Shown here one piece after another: positions 26,617 to 35,978 of a DNA stretch of 56,402 nt; within the stretch, counting starts at the first letter, position 1, and each line of letters starts with the position of its first letter. The position numbers and the translations under genes are program-made. The DNA comes from an uncultured bacterium (GTDB taxonomy: Bacteria > Fidelibacterota > Marinisomatia > Marinisomatales > Marinisomataceae). The DNA lies in the NCBI GenBank assembly GCA_943841495.1, contig CALSYL010000008.1, positions 1 to 56,402 on the forward strand. Reading direction: 5' to 3'. Under the pieces are notes generated by a model. The model was not told the origin of the DNA. It did not search any database and was given only the letters and a program-made list of their open reading frames with translations.

Positions 26617-27618
26617 ATGGCAACAAAAAAAGCAGAAAAAGCAGATAAGGTTTTAGAGGCAGTTCAATTAGATATTAATAAAGAGTACGGTGAAGGCTCA
26701 ATCATGAGATTGGGTGGCACTGCTACGCTAGATGTTGAAGCAATTTCAACAGGGTGTTTATCATTAGATATGGCTCTTGGAGTAGGCGGTGTTCCTAAAG
26801 GAAGAATTGTTGAGGTTTTTGGACCAGAATCATCTGGAAAAACAACTTTAGCTTTACATATTGTTGCTGAATGTCAAAAACATGGCGGCAAAGCGGCATT
26901 TATTGATGCAGAAAACGCATTAGATCCTGAGTATGCAAAGAATTTAGGATGTAATGCAGATGATCTTTTAGTTTCACAACCAGATTCGGGGGAGCAAGCA
27001 TTAGATATCCTTCAAAAACTTCTTGAAACCGCAGCTTTAGATGTTATCGTTATCGATTCAGTAGCAGCTTTAGTTCCAAAGCAAGAGCTAGACGGTCAAA
27101 TAGGTGATGTAACTGTTGGGTTACAAGCAAGATTGATGTCACAAGCACTGAGAAAGCTTTCTGGTCCAATTAATAAATCAAGAACGTGTGTTGTATTTAT
27201 AAACCAAATCAGAGAAAAAATAGGTGTTATGTTTGGAAGTCCAGAAACAACTCCTGGGGGTAGAGCTTTAAAATTCTACTCTTCTGTTAGATTAGATATC
27301 AGAAGAATTGCAGCTATTAAAGAAGGTACAGATATGACTGGAAATCGTACCAGAGTTAAAGTTGTTAAAAACAAAGTTGCACCTCCTTTTAAGATGACTG
27401 AATTTGATATTATGTATGGTAAAGGAATATCATATGCTGGAGATTTGCTTGATTTAGCGCTTCAAGGTGGAGTAGTGGAAAAAATGGGTTCATGGTTTTC
27501 ATACAAAGGTGATAAGATTGCACAAGGGAGAGAAAAAGTTAAAACTCTGCTTGAAACTGATGATAAATTGATGAAAAGTGTTTTATCGGATGTGAAAGAT
27601 TACTTAGATCTTAGCTAA
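26617..27618 (+). CDS. recA: Recombinase RecA
   Basis: 333-residue recombinase. Walker [10 protein letters not shown] begins at ~69, with [16 protein letters not shown], the L1/L2 region ([36 protein letters not shown]) and RIAAIKEG. It drives homologous recombination and would trigger UmuD cleavage. AAAGGAT precedes the ATG. There is no palindrome in the 22-nt cinA-recA gap, so any SOS control must act further upstream. Its 3' end overlaps suhB by 4 nt. Confidence 0.98.
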   Translation: MATKKAEKADKVLEAVQLDINKEYGEGSIMRLGGTATLDVEAISTGCLSLDMALGVGGVPKGRIVEVFGPESSGKTTLALHIVAECQKHGGKAAFIDAENALDPEYAKNLGCNADDLLVSQPDSGEQALDILQKLLETAALDVIVIDSVAALVPKQELDGQIGDVTVGLQARLMSQALRKLSGPINKSRTCVVFINQIREKIGVMFGSPETTPGGRALKFYSSVRLDIRRIAAIKEGTDMTGNRTRVKVVKNKVAPPFKMTEFDIMYGKGISYAGDLLDLALQGGVVEKMGSWFSYKGDKIAQGREKVKTLLETDDKLMKSVLSDVKDYLDLS

Positions 27619-28397
27619 GATTGATTGACGATTTCAATAAAATCACTATGAATCAATGAGTTTGAAGCTATAATGCATTTATCAAAGTTATAGCTTTCAT
27701 TTAATTCGTTAGTAACAGTTCCACCAGCTTCGCTTATTATTATGCTTCCTGCTGCAACATCCCAAGGTTGTAAGTTATATTCCCAAAATCCTTCGACTAC
27801 GCCCTTTGCTACGTGACACATATCTATTGAAGCAGCACCTAGTCTTCTTACTCCATGAGAGTTTAAGTTTATACTTTTAACTATTCTGAGATTTTTATCT
27901 ATATAATTTTCATCATAGGGTATAAATCCAGTTACAAATAGACTATCGCTGATAGAGTTATTACTTGAAACATGTATAGTATTATTATTGCAAAAAGATC
28001 CCTGGTCTTTTACTGCAAAATATTTCTCATTATTTGGAATATCGTAGACAACGCCAATAAGTGGTTTATTTTGATAAAAAAGTCCAATAGATACTGCATA
28101 AGAAGGATAGTTATGTACGAAGTTATTTGTTCCATCAATAGGATCAATATACCATGTATATTCTGAATCCAAATTCTTAATACCTAATTCTTCTGAAACA
28201 ATATTGTGTTTAGGGAAATTATCATTTAAAAAATTAGTAATTAAGCGGTCAACCTCAATGTCAGTATTAGTTACAAGATTGGATATTTCACCCTTTGATT
28301 TAACTTTTTTGATATTTGTGGATGCATTTTTAATTACTTCATATGCATGATCTGAAATTGATAGAGCTTTATCAATAAATTGATTAATACTTTTCAA
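27615..28397 (-). CDS. suhB: Inositol monophosphatase family protein
   Basis: Mg2+-dependent phosphatase of 260 residues. Motifs: [30 protein letters not shown] (metal-binding D-x-I-D-G-T) and [17 protein letters not shown]. The substrate may be inositol-1-phosphate, a histidinol- or other sugar phosphate, so the symbol is by best family fit. Its start overlaps the upstream symporter gene by 14 nt on the same strand. Confidence 0.9.
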   Translation of the reverse strand: MKSINQFIDKALSISDHAYEVIKNASTNIKKVKSKGEISNLVTNTDIEVDRLITNFLNDNFPKHNIVSEELGIKNLDSEYTWYIDPIDGTNNFVHNYPSYAVSIGLFYQNKPLIGVVYDIPNNEKYFAVKDQGSFCNNNTIHVSSNNSISDSLFVTGFIPYDENYIDKNLRIVKSINLNSHGVRRLGAASIDMCHVAKGVVEGFWEYNLQPWDVAAGSIIISEAGGTVTNELNESYNFDKCIIASNSLIHSDFIEIVNQS

Positions 28398-29952
28398 AGT
28401 AGCTTGTAGAAATATCTTTAAGTTTAGTACTTAATAGAATGATAGCTATAAGGTTAGGAAAGGTCATAAATCCTAATGCAGCATCACCAAAAATCCATAC
28501 AGGTTCAAGTAAAAGAGTAGAGCCTACAAAGACCATAAAAACATATACATATCTATAATACTTAATAGCATCTGATCCAAATAAATAATCTGTAGCTCTT
28601 TCCCCGTAAAAAGACCAACTAATTGCTGTTGATATTGCAAACAATACAACTGCTAATGTAACAATCTTATCTCCAAATGGAATGCCTTGAGCGAATGCAT
28701 GACTAGTTAAAACACTACTATTCATCCACATATCTTCCGTAATGGAAGGATCAATTCTTGTGGAATAGAATTCAGTAAGATGCCATGAATCTGTAACCAT
28801 GATTACTAGTCCTGTAAGCGTACAAATTATGATTGTATCAATATATGGCTCTAGCAACGCTACAACACCTTCTCTAGCAGAATATTTGGTTTTAGCAGTT
28901 GAATGTGCTATAGCAGCTGAACCTTGTCCAGCTTCACTAGAAAATAAGCCACGCTTAACACCCATCATCATTGTGTTTAAGAAAGCAATAACTGCACCTG
29001 CTCCAATACCAGATATTTGTGCAGGTGGATTAAATGCCATAGAAAAAATTGTATTAAAAGAGGAGCCGACTTTTTCAAAATTACTTAAAACAATAAACAG
29101 TGCAGTGAAAACGTAAATTGTGGCCATTATTGGTACAAGGTATCCAGTTACATTGCCAATACGTTTTATTCCACCAAGAATTACTGAACCAACAATAAGA
29201 GCTAATATGACTCCTAATATAACCTGAAGGAGTGACGGCTCAAGAATGCCAGGAATAATAACAGATTTAGCCATTATTGGGTGAGTTGAACCAAGAACGG
29301 GTAAGAATTGACTGTACAATTGATCAGTGAGAGTAAAAGATTGAATTGCGTTTCCAGTAAAAAAAGAACAGATGACAGCAAAAGCAGCAAAAGTTACTGC
29401 AAGCCATCTCCATTGGGGTCCAAGTCCATTTTCTATAGTATACATAGGACCGCCAGCTGTATTGCCAAATTTATCAGTTTCTCTGTATTGAAGTGCAAGC
29501 GTACATTCTGAGTATTTTAAGGCTGTTCCAAAAAAAGCTGTTATCCACATCCAAAATAATGCACCTGGCCCTCCATAATAGATGGCAATTGCAACACCTG
29601 CAATATTTCCAATACCTACAGTAGCAGCAAGTGCTGTTGATAATGCTTTAAAGTGATTTAAGTCTCCTTCATCTTCGACATCATCATAGTCACCACGAGT
29701 TACTCTTACGCCGTGAAATATATATTTTAATTGAGGAAAACCTAGCTTAAATGTCATATAAACTCCAGTACCCAAAAGCGCAACAACCATTAAGGGAATA
29801 GTTGCAATAGGGAAGGAGTTTTTAAATTCATCAGAAAGAAGATTACCAGGGAAAGACCATACTTTATCGTAAAACTCTACTCCTATGCCAGGAGAGAGAA
29901 GCAAAATACTAATGATTGCAAATACTAAAAGTGTATACTTTTGTTTTGACAT
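28384..29952 (-). CDS. Sodium:alanine symporter, AGCS family
   Basis: About 522 residues with ten or more membrane helices. Signature parts: NHFKALSTALAATVGIGNIAGVAIAIYYGGPGALFWMW, TAGGPMYTIENGLG, and GVKRGLFSSEAGQGSAAIAHSTAKT. Imports alanine or glycine with Na+. A membrane-embedded start (MSKQKYTLLVFAIISILL) is chosen at 29952; a GTG 6 nt upstream is possible. Alanine dehydrogenase (ald) lies 16 kb away and may use the same substrate. Confidence 0.92.
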   Translation of the reverse strand: MSKQKYTLLVFAIISILLLSPGIGVEFYDKVWSFPGNLLSDEFKNSFPIATIPLMVVALLGTGVYMTFKLGFPQLKYIFHGVRVTRGDYDDVEDEGDLNHFKALSTALAATVGIGNIAGVAIAIYYGGPGALFWMWITAFFGTALKYSECTLALQYRETDKFGNTAGGPMYTIENGLGPQWRWLAVTFAAFAVICSFFTGNAIQSFTLTDQLYSQFLPVLGSTHPIMAKSVIIPGILEPSLLQVILGVILALIVGSVILGGIKRIGNVTGYLVPIMATIYVFTALFIVLSNFEKVGSSFNTIFSMAFNPPAQISGIGAGAVIAFLNTMMMGVKRGLFSSEAGQGSAAIAHSTAKTKYSAREGVVALLEPYIDTIIICTLTGLVIMVTDSWHLTEFYSTRIDPSITEDMWMNSSVLTSHAFAQGIPFGDKIVTLAVVLFAISTAISWSFYGERATDYLFGSDAIKYYRYVYVFMVFVGSTLLLEPVWIFGDAALGFMTFPNLIAIILLSTKLKDISTSYFEKY

Positions 29953-30013
29953 GAACACATATTAATTAATTTTTTAAAAGATGTACATTGATTTTTTATT
30001 ATTAATTTAAAAA

Positions 30014-30580
30014 ATGATTATTGCAGGCGTAGATGAGGTGGGAAGAGGTTGTTTAGCTGGTCCTGTTGTAGCTGCTGCAGTTATACTAGATAAACCAATT
30101 AAATCTCTTAATGACTCTAAAAAACTATCCAAAAAAAAGAGAGAAAAATTATTTTCTGAAATTATGAATAATTCACTTTCTGTTGGTGTAGGTATAAAAT
30201 GGAATGATCATATTGACTCTTGCAATATAAAAATTGCTACAGAAGATGCTATGATAGAAGCTATCAATGCTTTAAATATAAAACCTGATAAGGTTTTAAT
30301 AGATGGTTTCCCATTAAATATAGATATAAGAAATGAAGGGATAATCAAAGGTGACCAAAAATTTGAATCCATTATGGCTGCATCAATTATTGCTAAAGTA
30401 ACAAGAGATGAATTAATGCGTTCATTTCACTATATTTATCCTGAGTATGACTTTAAATCAAATAGTGGCTACGGAACAAAAAAACATTTAATTGCATTAG
30501 AGAAATATTCTTATACACCAATACATAGAAAAACATTTAAACCAATTTCTACTATAATAAAAAATGAACAAAATAATTAA
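30014..30580 (+). CDS. rnhB: Ribonuclease HII
   Basis: Degrades RNA in RNA-DNA hybrids and excises misincorporated ribonucleotides. 188 residues starting MIIAGVDEVGRGCLAGPVVAAA, with catalytic D7-E8, DSKKLSKKKR and a late SIIAKVTRDELM (catalytic Asp) plus YGTKKH. No Shine-Dalgarno sequence; AT-rich leader. Overlaps lepB by 17 nt. Confidence 0.95.
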   Translation: MIIAGVDEVGRGCLAGPVVAAAVILDKPIKSLNDSKKLSKKKREKLFSEIMNNSLSVGVGIKWNDHIDSCNIKIATEDAMIEAINALNIKPDKVLIDGFPLNIDIRNEGIIKGDQKFESIMAASIIAKVTRDELMRSFHYIYPEYDFKSNSGYGTKKHLIALEKYSYTPIHRKTFKPISTIIKNEQNN

Positions 30581-31535
30581 AGAAATAAAGTCGCTCTTTT
30601 ATTTAGTCTTAATAGTATTGTTTTTAAAAGAAACTGTTGTTGAGCTATATATCGTACCTACTAGTAGTATGGAAAGAAATATTCTGAGAGGCGATATGCT
30701 GGTAGGAAGTAGATATATTTATGGAATGAAAGTGCCTCAAAAAATATGGGTACCTTTTACTGCAATTAGTATTCCTACATTTCTTCCAGACTATAGATTT
30801 CCTGCATTTAAAGATGTAGAAAGAGGCGATGTTGTAGTTTTTGAATATCCGAGAGATAATGTATATAAGTATGTAAAAAGATGTATTGGGTTGCCTGGAG
30901 ACACTATTGAGATTCAGAACAGAACTATATTTGTTAATAGCAAAGAATATGAATTGCCTAATGGCGGTCAATTTCTTTCAAAACAACCTTCATCAGAATC
31001 ATATATGGATGATAATATGTTTCTTAACAATGGTAATAAAGATAATATGAAAAAATTCATCATTCCAAAGAAAGGCGATTCATTTGCAATTAATGAAGAG
31101 ATGAACTGGGAGCTGATAATACCTTTGTTATTGTTTGAGGGCAATAAAGTTGAGCTTATTTTTAATGATCAAAAATTGGTTTTTACAAATGAAGATCCAT
31201 ACGATTTATATAGAAGAACTGGAGATAGAGGCGTCTTCAATGATTATGCGCCGAATCCAAATGCTACGTTAATAAATCCTTGGTCTGGCCTTAAAAAAGA
31301 GTACATGAAGTATGTTGTTATTAACGACGTATCAATTGAAAATATAGATAGTTACACCTTACAACAAGATTATTATTGGATGATGGGTGATAACAGAGAT
31401 AATAGCGAAGATTCAAGATTTTGGGGTTTTGTTCCTATGAGTCATATCCTAGGTCAGCCTGTTATAACTTGGTTTTCAATTGACCTTGATAGCTTCATAC
31501 CTAGGCTCACAAGAATCGGAAATATCCCAAAATAA
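30564..31535 (+). CDS. lepB: Signal peptidase I
   Basis: Cleaves signal peptides at the outer face of the cytoplasmic membrane. 323 residues: membrane anchor at ~11-27, catalytic Ser35 in VPTSSMERNI, catalytic Lys105 in KYVKRCIGLPGD, and a C-terminal box MMGDNRDNSEDSRFWGFVP. A roughly 130-residue segment lies between the Lys motif and the GDNRDNS box, longer than in E. coli-type enzymes and reminiscent of Bacteroidota forms. It would process the exported proteins in this window. Confidence 0.95.
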   Translation: MNKIIKEIKSLFYLVLIVLFLKETVVELYIVPTSSMERNILRGDMLVGSRYIYGMKVPQKIWVPFTAISIPTFLPDYRFPAFKDVERGDVVVFEYPRDNVYKYVKRCIGLPGDTIEIQNRTIFVNSKEYELPNGGQFLSKQPSSESYMDDNMFLNNGNKDNMKKFIIPKKGDSFAINEEMNWELIIPLLLFEGNKVELIFNDQKLVFTNEDPYDLYRRTGDRGVFNDYAPNPNATLINPWSGLKKEYMKYVVINDVSIENIDSYTLQQDYYWMMGDNRDNSEDSRFWGFVPMSHILGQPVITWFSIDLDSFIPRLTRIGNIPK

Positions 31536-31609
31536 AAAAAATGTTTTCATATTGATTTTCATTCATTAGTTTCAGTGGACTTAAGAAAAACAATAGAGGT
31601 ATTATAATT

Positions 31610-32089
31610 ATGTTATCTAGTACAGAAAAGATTTTAAGTGTTGTAGTTCTTGCCTTAACATTGGCCGTTGGTTTCTCCCTAATGCAATACAATTCAACAA
31701 TGGATGAAATGACAGTATTAAGAGGCGAGCAAGTTGAGCATGTTGATATGGTAAATAAAGAATTTAAGCAAAGAGTTAAAGCTGTAGAACTTGAAAATAT
31801 TGGTCAAGGCAAAGAAATTAAAAGAGGCCAAGACATGATTCTAGCAAATACTAAGCTGATTTATACAAAAGCAGATTCTTTAGGTAGTTTGATAGATGAT
31901 TTAGCGTATGAAATAAAAAGAGTCGACAGAGATTTATCGAAGAAAATTAAAAATGTACAACGTGATCTTGAAGGGTTAGAGGATAATTTTGACTCTGAAA
32001 AACGTAGAACTAGAAGAGATTTGTCAGATATTAAGAAACAATTAAAAACTCTTAATGATGCAGTCTTTCCGCCAGAAGAAGAAGAATAA
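31610..32089 (+). CDS. Membrane-anchored coiled-coil protein of unknown function
   Basis: 159 residues: one N-terminal transmembrane helix (LSVVVLALTLAVGFSLM) then a long, highly charged region with heptad-like pattern (RVDRDLSKKIKNVQRDLEGLEDNFDSEKRRTRRDLSDIKKQLKTLNDAVF) and an acidic tail (PPEEEE). Probably a bitopic protein projecting a coiled coil. No family recognised. AGAGG lies upstream. A strong terminator follows 20 nt after the stop. Confidence 0.7.
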   Translation: MLSSTEKILSVVVLALTLAVGFSLMQYNSTMDEMTVLRGEQVEHVDMVNKEFKQRVKAVELENIGQGKEIKRGQDMILANTKLIYTKADSLGSLIDDLAYEIKRVDRDLSKKIKNVQRDLEGLEDNFDSEKRRTRRDLSDIKKQLKTLNDAVFPPEEEE

Positions 32090-32108
32090 ATAATTATTTA
32101 CTTAAAAA

Positions 32109-32136
32109 AAAGGGCTTTTAATAGCCCTTTTTTTTT
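32109..32136. terminator. Bidirectional terminator between coiled-coil gene and tRNA-Leu
   Basis: An 8-bp stem AAAGGGCT (32109-32116) / AGCCCTTT (32123-32130), loop TTTAAT, with an A-run on the left and a T-run on the right. It works for the plus-strand gene and equally for the minus-strand tRNA-Leu that ends 2 nt away. Confidence 0.85.
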
Positions 32137-32137
32137 G

Positions 32138-32221
32138 TACCGAGGGTCGGGCTCGAACCGACATGAGATTGCTCTCACTGGTGTTTGAGACCAGCGCGTC
32201 TACCAATTCCGCCACCCCGGC
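32138..32221 (-). tRNA. tRNA-Leu (CAA)
   Basis: 84-nt class II tRNA on the minus strand: acceptor GCCGGGG/CCTCGGT, anticodon arm CTGGT CTCAAAC ACCAG (CAA), long variable arm, T-arm GTCGG TTCGAGC CCGAC, discriminator A. CCA is absent; CAA follows, leading into the terminator. Confidence 0.95.
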
Positions 32222-32307
32222 AAAGATGTTGACAAATTTCAGATAAAGTATGTAGTTTGTCAATAACTAACATTACATATTGATTATATAGACAGAAGGA
32301 GATAATT

Positions 32308-34179
32308 GTGTCATTTAAAACTGTACCAGGAATGTTTCAAACGCTTGTTAACGAAAGACCAAATCTTAAAACTTTTTATACTAAAGAAGATAATGGATGG
32401 CAAGGAGTTGAATTAATAGAATTGCAAAAATTTGTCGAAGATTTTGCAAACGGATTAAAAAATTTAGGTGTTAATGAGCATGACAAAGTAGCAATAATTG
32501 GTGCGAATTCTCGCAAATGGGCTATTTCAGACTATGCTATTGCACACATTAGGGCTGTTTCAGTTCCTGTTTATCCTACATTAATTCCAGCACAATCACA
32601 ATATGTTGTAGAGCATTCTGAAAGTAAAATTGCTATTGTACAGGATGCAATCCAGTTAGATAAAGTATATTCTTTGATAAATGATGCAAATTCAAATTTA
32701 AACACTATCATAATCATGGATGATTCATACGATGGAGGTAAAGATCATGTAGTAAAATTTTCTGAAGTCTTTAACTTGAAAGATGAAGTACATGATATTC
32801 GTGAAATTTCAAAGTCTGTTCAGCCTGAAGACTTATTGACATTAATATATACTAGCGGAACAACTGGAAATCCAAAAGGGGTAATGTTAAGTCATGCAAA
32901 TATTTGTAATAATCTTTTATCAATTGATGATATTATTAAAGCTGCAATGGAGCTTAATCCTGAACTGAAGCCTGCTGATGGCATAGAAAGATTCGTTTCA
33001 TTTCTTCCTATAAGTCATAGTTTTGAAAGGGTGGGTGGTCACTATTCAATTTTTAGCCAAGGAACTTCCATATACTATGCGGAAATGAATTTTACTCCAG
33101 AAATATTATTTGAAAATATAAGAGAGGTTCGCCCTACTTTTTTAACTGCTGTACCAAGAATTTTTGAAAAAATACATGCAAAAATTATGGATACTGTATC
33201 AGAAATGACAGGTGTTAAAAAATCGTTAGCAGAGTGGTCAATTGGAGTTGGAATGCAAACAGTTCCTTATCGTCAAGCAAGCAAAAAACTCCCTTTTGTA
33301 TTAAACTTAAAATACAGTATTGCTGACAAATTGGTATTAAATAAATTTAGAGCAGCCCTTGGCGGAAAGGTGAGAGCTTGTTCATCAGGTGGCTCAGCAC
33401 TTTCTAAAGAAGTTGGATCTTTTTTCTGTGGAATCGGAATCTCTATCATTGAGGGGTATGGATTAACAGAAACAAGTCCAGTTATGACAATTGGTCATCC
33501 TGATTTCTTTAAATTTGGAACTGTTGGAAAACCTATTCCTGGTGTTGAGGTTAAGATTGCATCAGATGGTGAAATCCTTTGTAAAGGACATAACGTTATG
33601 CAGGGATACTACAAGAACGAAGAAGCAACCAATGAAGCTATTGTTGATGGGTGGTTTCATTCCGGTGATATAGGTGAATTTGACGAAGATGGATTGCTTA
33701 GAATAACTGATAGAAAGAAAAGCCTTATAGTAACTTCGGGTGGAAAAAATGTAGCTCCTCAACCGATGGAAGTATCATTGACCTCTAACAAATACATTGA
33801 ACAATGTAATGTGGTTGGTGATGATAGAAACTTCATTTCAGCATTAATCGTACCAAACAAGGAAAACTTAATGGCTTGGGCTGAAAAAGAAGGTTTAGCT
33901 AGTCTTGATTATAAATCATTGTGCGCGCACGAACAAACATATGAAATGTTTGATGCGATAGTAAAATATACAATGACAAATTTTTCTCGCTATGAATCTA
34001 TCAGAAAATTTGCACTAATAGCTGATGAATGGACTGTTGATAAAGGTGAATTAACACCGAAAATGTCTATAAAAAGAAAAGTTGTAATTGAAAAACATAA
34101 AGCTGAAATAGAGGCAATTTATAATTCTCCAAATACACCAGTTAAAACACCAGATGATGAACTTCAACTTGGTGGGTAG
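32308..34179 (+). CDS. fadD: Long-chain fatty acid--CoA ligase (AMP-forming)
   Basis: 623-residue adenylate-forming enzyme of the FAA1/FadD15 type. AMP-binding motif LIYTSGTTGNPKGVMLSH is at ~181-198, with VSFLPISHSFERVGGHY, GYGLTETSPV and HSGDIGEFDEDGLLRITDRKK. Activates fatty acids to acyl-CoA at the membrane. The GTG start is well supported by AAGGAG. It overlaps the following MBL gene by 26 nt. Confidence 0.92.
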   Translation: MSFKTVPGMFQTLVNERPNLKTFYTKEDNGWQGVELIELQKFVEDFANGLKNLGVNEHDKVAIIGANSRKWAISDYAIAHIRAVSVPVYPTLIPAQSQYVVEHSESKIAIVQDAIQLDKVYSLINDANSNLNTIIIMDDSYDGGKDHVVKFSEVFNLKDEVHDIREISKSVQPEDLLTLIYTSGTTGNPKGVMLSHANICNNLLSIDDIIKAAMELNPELKPADGIERFVSFLPISHSFERVGGHYSIFSQGTSIYYAEMNFTPEILFENIREVRPTFLTAVPRIFEKIHAKIMDTVSEMTGVKKSLAEWSIGVGMQTVPYRQASKKLPFVLNLKYSIADKLVLNKFRAALGGKVRACSSGGSALSKEVGSFFCGIGISIIEGYGLTETSPVMTIGHPDFFKFGTVGKPIPGVEVKIASDGEILCKGHNVMQGYYKNEEATNEAIVDGWFHSGDIGEFDEDGLLRITDRKKSLIVTSGGKNVAPQPMEVSLTSNKYIEQCNVVGDDRNFISALIVPNKENLMAWAEKEGLASLDYKSLCAHEQTYEMFDAIVKYTMTNFSRYESIRKFALIADEWTVDKGELTPKMSIKRKVVIEKHKAEIEAIYNSPNTPVKTPDDELQLGG

Positions 34180-35083
34180 GTTAGTATCTTTACTATTTTT
34201 TTCAATTTTTCTTTTTAGTTTTAAGGATAAAGATAATTCTCCTTACGTGGTTGTACTTGGCGTTGCTCAGGACGGAGGAGCTCCTCATGCAGCCTGTGAA
34301 AAAACCTGCTGTATTAATAAATGGAATAATCCAAATCTTCACAACAAAGTCTCAAGTATTGGTATTGTTGATCCTGTTTCAAATGAAGTTTGGATGATTG
34401 ATGCTACACCTGATTTTGCTGAACAGCTACATTTCTTAACCAGTAACAATATAAGAGAACTTAAAGGAATTTTTTTAACGCATGCTCATATTGGACATTA
34501 TACTGGATTAATGCATTTAGGTAGGGAAGTTATGGGTGCAAAAAGTACTGTTGTTAATGTCATGCCTAAAATGGAAAGTTTTTTAAGAAATAATGGCCCC
34601 TGGAGTCAGTTGGTTGATTTAAAGAATATTTCTTTATCACGTTTAATTGATAGTAAAAAAGTTTACCTAAATACTAGATTGTCTATTACTCCATTTAAAG
34701 TACCTCATAGGGATGAATTTTCAGAAACAGTAGGCTACAGAATAGAAGGGCCATCAAAATCTTTAGTTTTCATTCCAGATATTGATAAATGGAATAAATG
34801 GCAGACAGATATTATAGATATTGTTGAAAATTCAGACTACAGTTTATTAGATGGTACTTTTTATGATATTAATGAACTTCCAGGTAGAGATATGTCTCAA
34901 ATTCCTCATCCTTTCATTGTTGAAACAATGAAAATATTTAAAAACTCTGATAAAAAAGATTCAATCTTTTTCATTCATTTAAATCACACAAATCCCGCTT
35001 TAGATAATAGCTCAAATGAGTTTCAAAATATTATTGATAGCGGGTTCAATATCACCCAGCGTGGAAACAAATTGAATCTTTAG
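34154..35083 (+). CDS. PqqB-like metallo-beta-lactamase-fold protein, exported
   Basis: 309 residues with an N-terminal hydrophobic segment (LVGRLVSLLFFSIFLFSF) likely to export it. The body resembles PqqB-like hydrolases: VLGVAQDGGAPHAACEKTCC near the start, FLTHAHIGHYTGLMHLG (H110, H112, H115) and FIHLNHTNPAL at the end. The usual HxHxDH aspartate is Gly, as in some PqqB-like proteins. No pqqA, C, D or E is nearby, so a PQQ role is doubtful. Signal peptide and zinc-site judgments are from motif reading only. Confidence 0.78.
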   Translation: MMNFNLVGRLVSLLFFSIFLFSFKDKDNSPYVVVLGVAQDGGAPHAACEKTCCINKWNNPNLHNKVSSIGIVDPVSNEVWMIDATPDFAEQLHFLTSNNIRELKGIFLTHAHIGHYTGLMHLGREVMGAKSTVVNVMPKMESFLRNNGPWSQLVDLKNISLSRLIDSKKVYLNTRLSITPFKVPHRDEFSETVGYRIEGPSKSLVFIPDIDKWNKWQTDIIDIVENSDYSLLDGTFYDINELPGRDMSQIPHPFIVETMKIFKNSDKKDSIFFIHLNHTNPALDNSSNEFQNIIDSGFNITQRGNKLNL

Positions 35084-35149
35084 TTAGCTATTACATCTTT
35101 GAGAAAAAATAATTAACATTATATGTTATTAACAAATATGGAGTTAATT

Positions 35150-35902
35150 ATGAAAAAATTATTATTATCAATTATCTTTATTTCCTATGCTTTTGGTCAA
35201 GTATTACACATTCAAAGTTATGTTGGAGTTAAAGATGGGGTTAGGGTAGCTGATTTTGAAAAAGCTATGATTCAACACAATAAAGCTCACACTGGCTTAG
35301 GAGCAGTAAATACATTTTCAATTGTTAATGGTCCTAATGCTGGTAAATATGTTAGAGTTGCTGCAGCGCAGTGGCCTACTCCTTTGGATATGGTAGATGA
35401 TGTATTTAATGCAATGTCCAATCATGATCCGGTGCCTTATGATAAATTTGGATCAATGATAGAGCAAGTTGGTGGTACAGAGTTTTGGACATTGCGTCCT
35501 GATTTAAGTAGAAACATGCCAACTGTTGATGGAGCAAATGTTAACAATCAAGGACCACCTAATTTTATAACTGTTTATTATTATGGAGTACAACAAGGAG
35601 GAACTGCCAACACTGAGAGTGTTTTTGGAAGGTTTAATGAGTTAGCCAAACAAAGTGATAGTACAAGACCTTGGATTGCAATGACAAAAACGTTAGGTGG
35701 AAATGTTTCAGTATATTCATACTCAACTCCTCACATGACTATGTCAGAAATATTGGGACCTAATCAATTAGAATTTCAAGAAACTCTTCAAAAAATGTAT
35801 GGTGAAGATCCTGATTTAGACTCAAAAGTAAGAGGTGGTTGGAATTGGATTTGGAGTGAAACTTGGAGATTTAGACCTGAATTAAGCACTACTTCAAATT
35901 AA
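35150..35902 (+). CDS. Hypothetical secreted protein
   Basis: 250 residues from the ATG preceded by GGAG (an upstream in-frame ATG at 35123 is not supported). Signal peptide MKKLLLSIIFISYAFGQ. The mature part (VLHIQSYVGVKDGVRVADFEKAMIQHNKAH..., and later FITVYYYGVQQGG...VFGRFNELAKQ) looks like two alpha/beta ferredoxin-like halves rich in Asn, Trp and Tyr; this is a guess. No family recognised. A strong terminator follows. Confidence 0.7.
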   Translation: MKKLLLSIIFISYAFGQVLHIQSYVGVKDGVRVADFEKAMIQHNKAHTGLGAVNTFSIVNGPNAGKYVRVAAAQWPTPLDMVDDVFNAMSNHDPVPYDKFGSMIEQVGGTEFWTLRPDLSRNMPTVDGANVNNQGPPNFITVYYYGVQQGGTANTESVFGRFNELAKQSDSTRPWIAMTKTLGGNVSVYSYSTPHMTMSEILGPNQLEFQETLQKMYGEDPDLDSKVRGGWNWIWSETWRFRPELSTTSN

Positions 35903-35926
35903 AAGTAATTAGTATTACTTAATATT

Positions 35927-35963
35927 AAAGAGCCTATTTATTATTGTTAATAGGCTCTTTTTC
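35927..35963 (+). terminator. Rho-independent terminator
   Basis: A 12-bp perfect stem (35927-35938 with 35949-35960, core AGAGCCTATT/AATAGGCTCT), a 10-nt loop, then a T-run. It ends the secreted-protein transcript just before trhO. Confidence 0.9.
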
Positions 35964-35978
35964 TATTAACATTCACTT

